Shown in pieces: positions 63,091-64,000 of a stretch of 64,000 nucleotides of DNA. Under the pieces are notes generated by a model. It had not been told where the DNA came from. It was given only the letters and a program-made list of their open reading frames with translations, and made no database searches. The position numbers and the translations under genes are program-made. This DNA comes from JAOUEA01 sp963810945 (GTDB lineage: Bacteria; Actinomycetota; UBA4738; HRBIN12), in assembly GCA_963810945.1 (NCBI GenBank), contig CAWEPI010000008.1:1240001-1304000 (forward strand). The letters are read 5' to 3'. Position 1 is the stretch's first letter; the number at the start of each line of letters is the position of its first letter.

Positions 63091-64000
63091 ATGGATCTCG
63101 CGGACGTCGAACGCTTCCTGACCTCGATGGATACCGTCGAGTGCTGCTTCCCCGACACCTGGGGGACGTTCGTGGGCCGCCGCATGCCCGCCGCGAACTT
63201 CCTGCGAGCCGCGCGCGAGGGTCTCAGCATGCCGAACGCCGCGTTCGCCTGGAACCTCACGGGCGACATCGCGCCCACCCCGTTCGCGAGCGCCGACACC
63301 GGGTTCCCCAACATGCACGTGCAGCCCGACCTCGACACGCTCCGCGCGGCGCCCTGGGCCGAGCGGACGGCGTTCTGCCTGATGGACGCCTACGAGGAGC
63401 GCGGCGGCGCCGCCGCACCCGATGTCGACCCGCGCGATGCTCCGCCGCGCCGTGGCCGAGCTCGGCGACCTCGGCTACGAGGCCTGGGTCGCGCCGGAGC
63501 TCGAGTTCTACCTCTGCACCGAGGACTGGCAGCCGGTGAGCGAGGACCACCGCTGCTGGTCGATGACGCGCGGCGACGAGGCCGAGCCGATCGTCGGGGA
63601 GATCCGCGCGACGCTGCTCGCGGCCGGCGTGCCGGTCGAGTCCAGCCAGACCGAGGGCGGGCCGGGGCAGCTCGAGATCAACGTGGGGCCGAGCTCGGCG
63701 CTCGAAGCGGCCGACAACGCGGCGCTGCTGAAGTACGTGGTGAAGCTCGTCGCGCGGCGCCACGGCCTGCGCGCGACCTTCATGCCGATGCCGTTCCAGG
63801 GGCAGGAGGGGAGCGGACACCACCTCCACGAGAGCCTGCGCCGCAAGGGCTCACGAGGAGAACGTCTTCGCCTCGGACGACGCCGTGTTCGAGGCCTACC
63901 TCGCCGGCGTGCTCGAGCACATGGTCGACCTCACGGCCGTCAACCTGCCCGGGGTGAACGCGTACAAGCGCCTGCGGGACTACACGTTCGCGCCGAACCG
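63091..64000 (+). CDS. Glutamine-synthetase-family ligase, N-terminal part (two frameshifts, cut by edge)
   Basis: About 303 codons inside the window. MDLADVERFLTSMDTVECCFPDTWGTFVGRRMPAANFL, a break ~63415, YEAWVAPELEFYL, SQTEGGPGQLEINVGPS, GQEGSGHHLHESL, a break ~63850, VNAYKRLRDYTFAPNR. These are the metal and ATP motifs of the GS fold; the type resembles gamma-glutamyl-amine or other carboxylate-amine ligases rather than housekeeping GlnA. ATG 63091 has GAAGGAG upstream; ATG 63067 would add eight residues. Divergent from the SDR across site C. Confidence 0.85.

Overview
The window reads as a piece of chromosome from a high-GC, uncultivated-type actinobacterium. The evidence is the strong G/C third-position bias, frequent GTG starts, F420-type oxidoreductases (PPOX and luciferase-like families), many two-component systems, lipoproteins and short secreted proteins, and a recurrent leaderless promoter pattern (TAnnnT, 6-8 nt, then ATG/GTG). 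I cannot fix the class; Thermoleophilia/Acidimicrobiia-like environmental lineages would fit. I saw no rRNA, tRNA, CRISPR array, insertion sequence or phage. About seventeen well-conserved genes are split by one or more frameshifts at points where the protein simply continues in another frame. I read most of these as assembly indels and annotate the genes whole.

Layout. 0-13.4 kb: a cut-off FAD oxidoreductase under a TPR/LuxR regulator with an 18-bp palindrome between them, RecQ, small redox and secreted proteins, an acyl-CoA dehydrogenase/F420 luciferase-like pair, NUDIX and delta-60 repeat proteins. 13.43-13.70 kb: a compact, highly structured minus-strand unit (strong Shine-Dalgarno, interrupted small ORF, GNRA hairpin, perfect terminator) that no protein gene explains. 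13.7-16.7 kb: PLP decarboxylase, HhH protein and small secreted/membrane proteins. 17-20.4 kb: a xylose/ribose-type ABC importer (binding lipoprotein, single-domain ATPase, permease). 20.5-28.1 kb: two two-component systems, a sulfite-oxidase-like molybdoenzyme and an ABC exporter.

28.1-46.4 kb: GNAT, ACT protein, an ApbE/ferric-reductase-like membrane redox operon, SDR, F420/PPOX, TfoX-like protein, trypsin-like protease, polysaccharide deacetylase, Crp/Fnr regulator, BBE-type flavoprotein, SMP-30-like propeller, CDGSH protein, GH114, a large sensor kinase and a secreted protein. 46.4-54.3 kb: DNA polymerase IV, lipoprotein, VOC, a scar made of two gene remnants, a K+ channel with an altered filter, MMPL transporter, and a tiny protein with four DFARGER repeats. 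A second scar (41.2 kb) is an internally deleted copy of the TfoX-like gene.

54.4-64 kb is the most coherent block: a two-subunit transketolase, TPP E1 alpha/beta without E2/E3, a VOC protein, a FadR-type GntR regulator, a large protein resembling D-apionate lactonase, a D-threonine-aldolase-like PLP enzyme, an SDR, and a glutamine-synthetase-family ligase cut by the right edge. Identical or related operator-like sequences (core AGCAGGTTATCTG) lie at its divergent promoters at 54.37, 58.19 and 63.0 kb. I infer one GntR-controlled catabolic regulon, perhaps for a branched sugar acid or a conjugate of one. The substrate is unknown.
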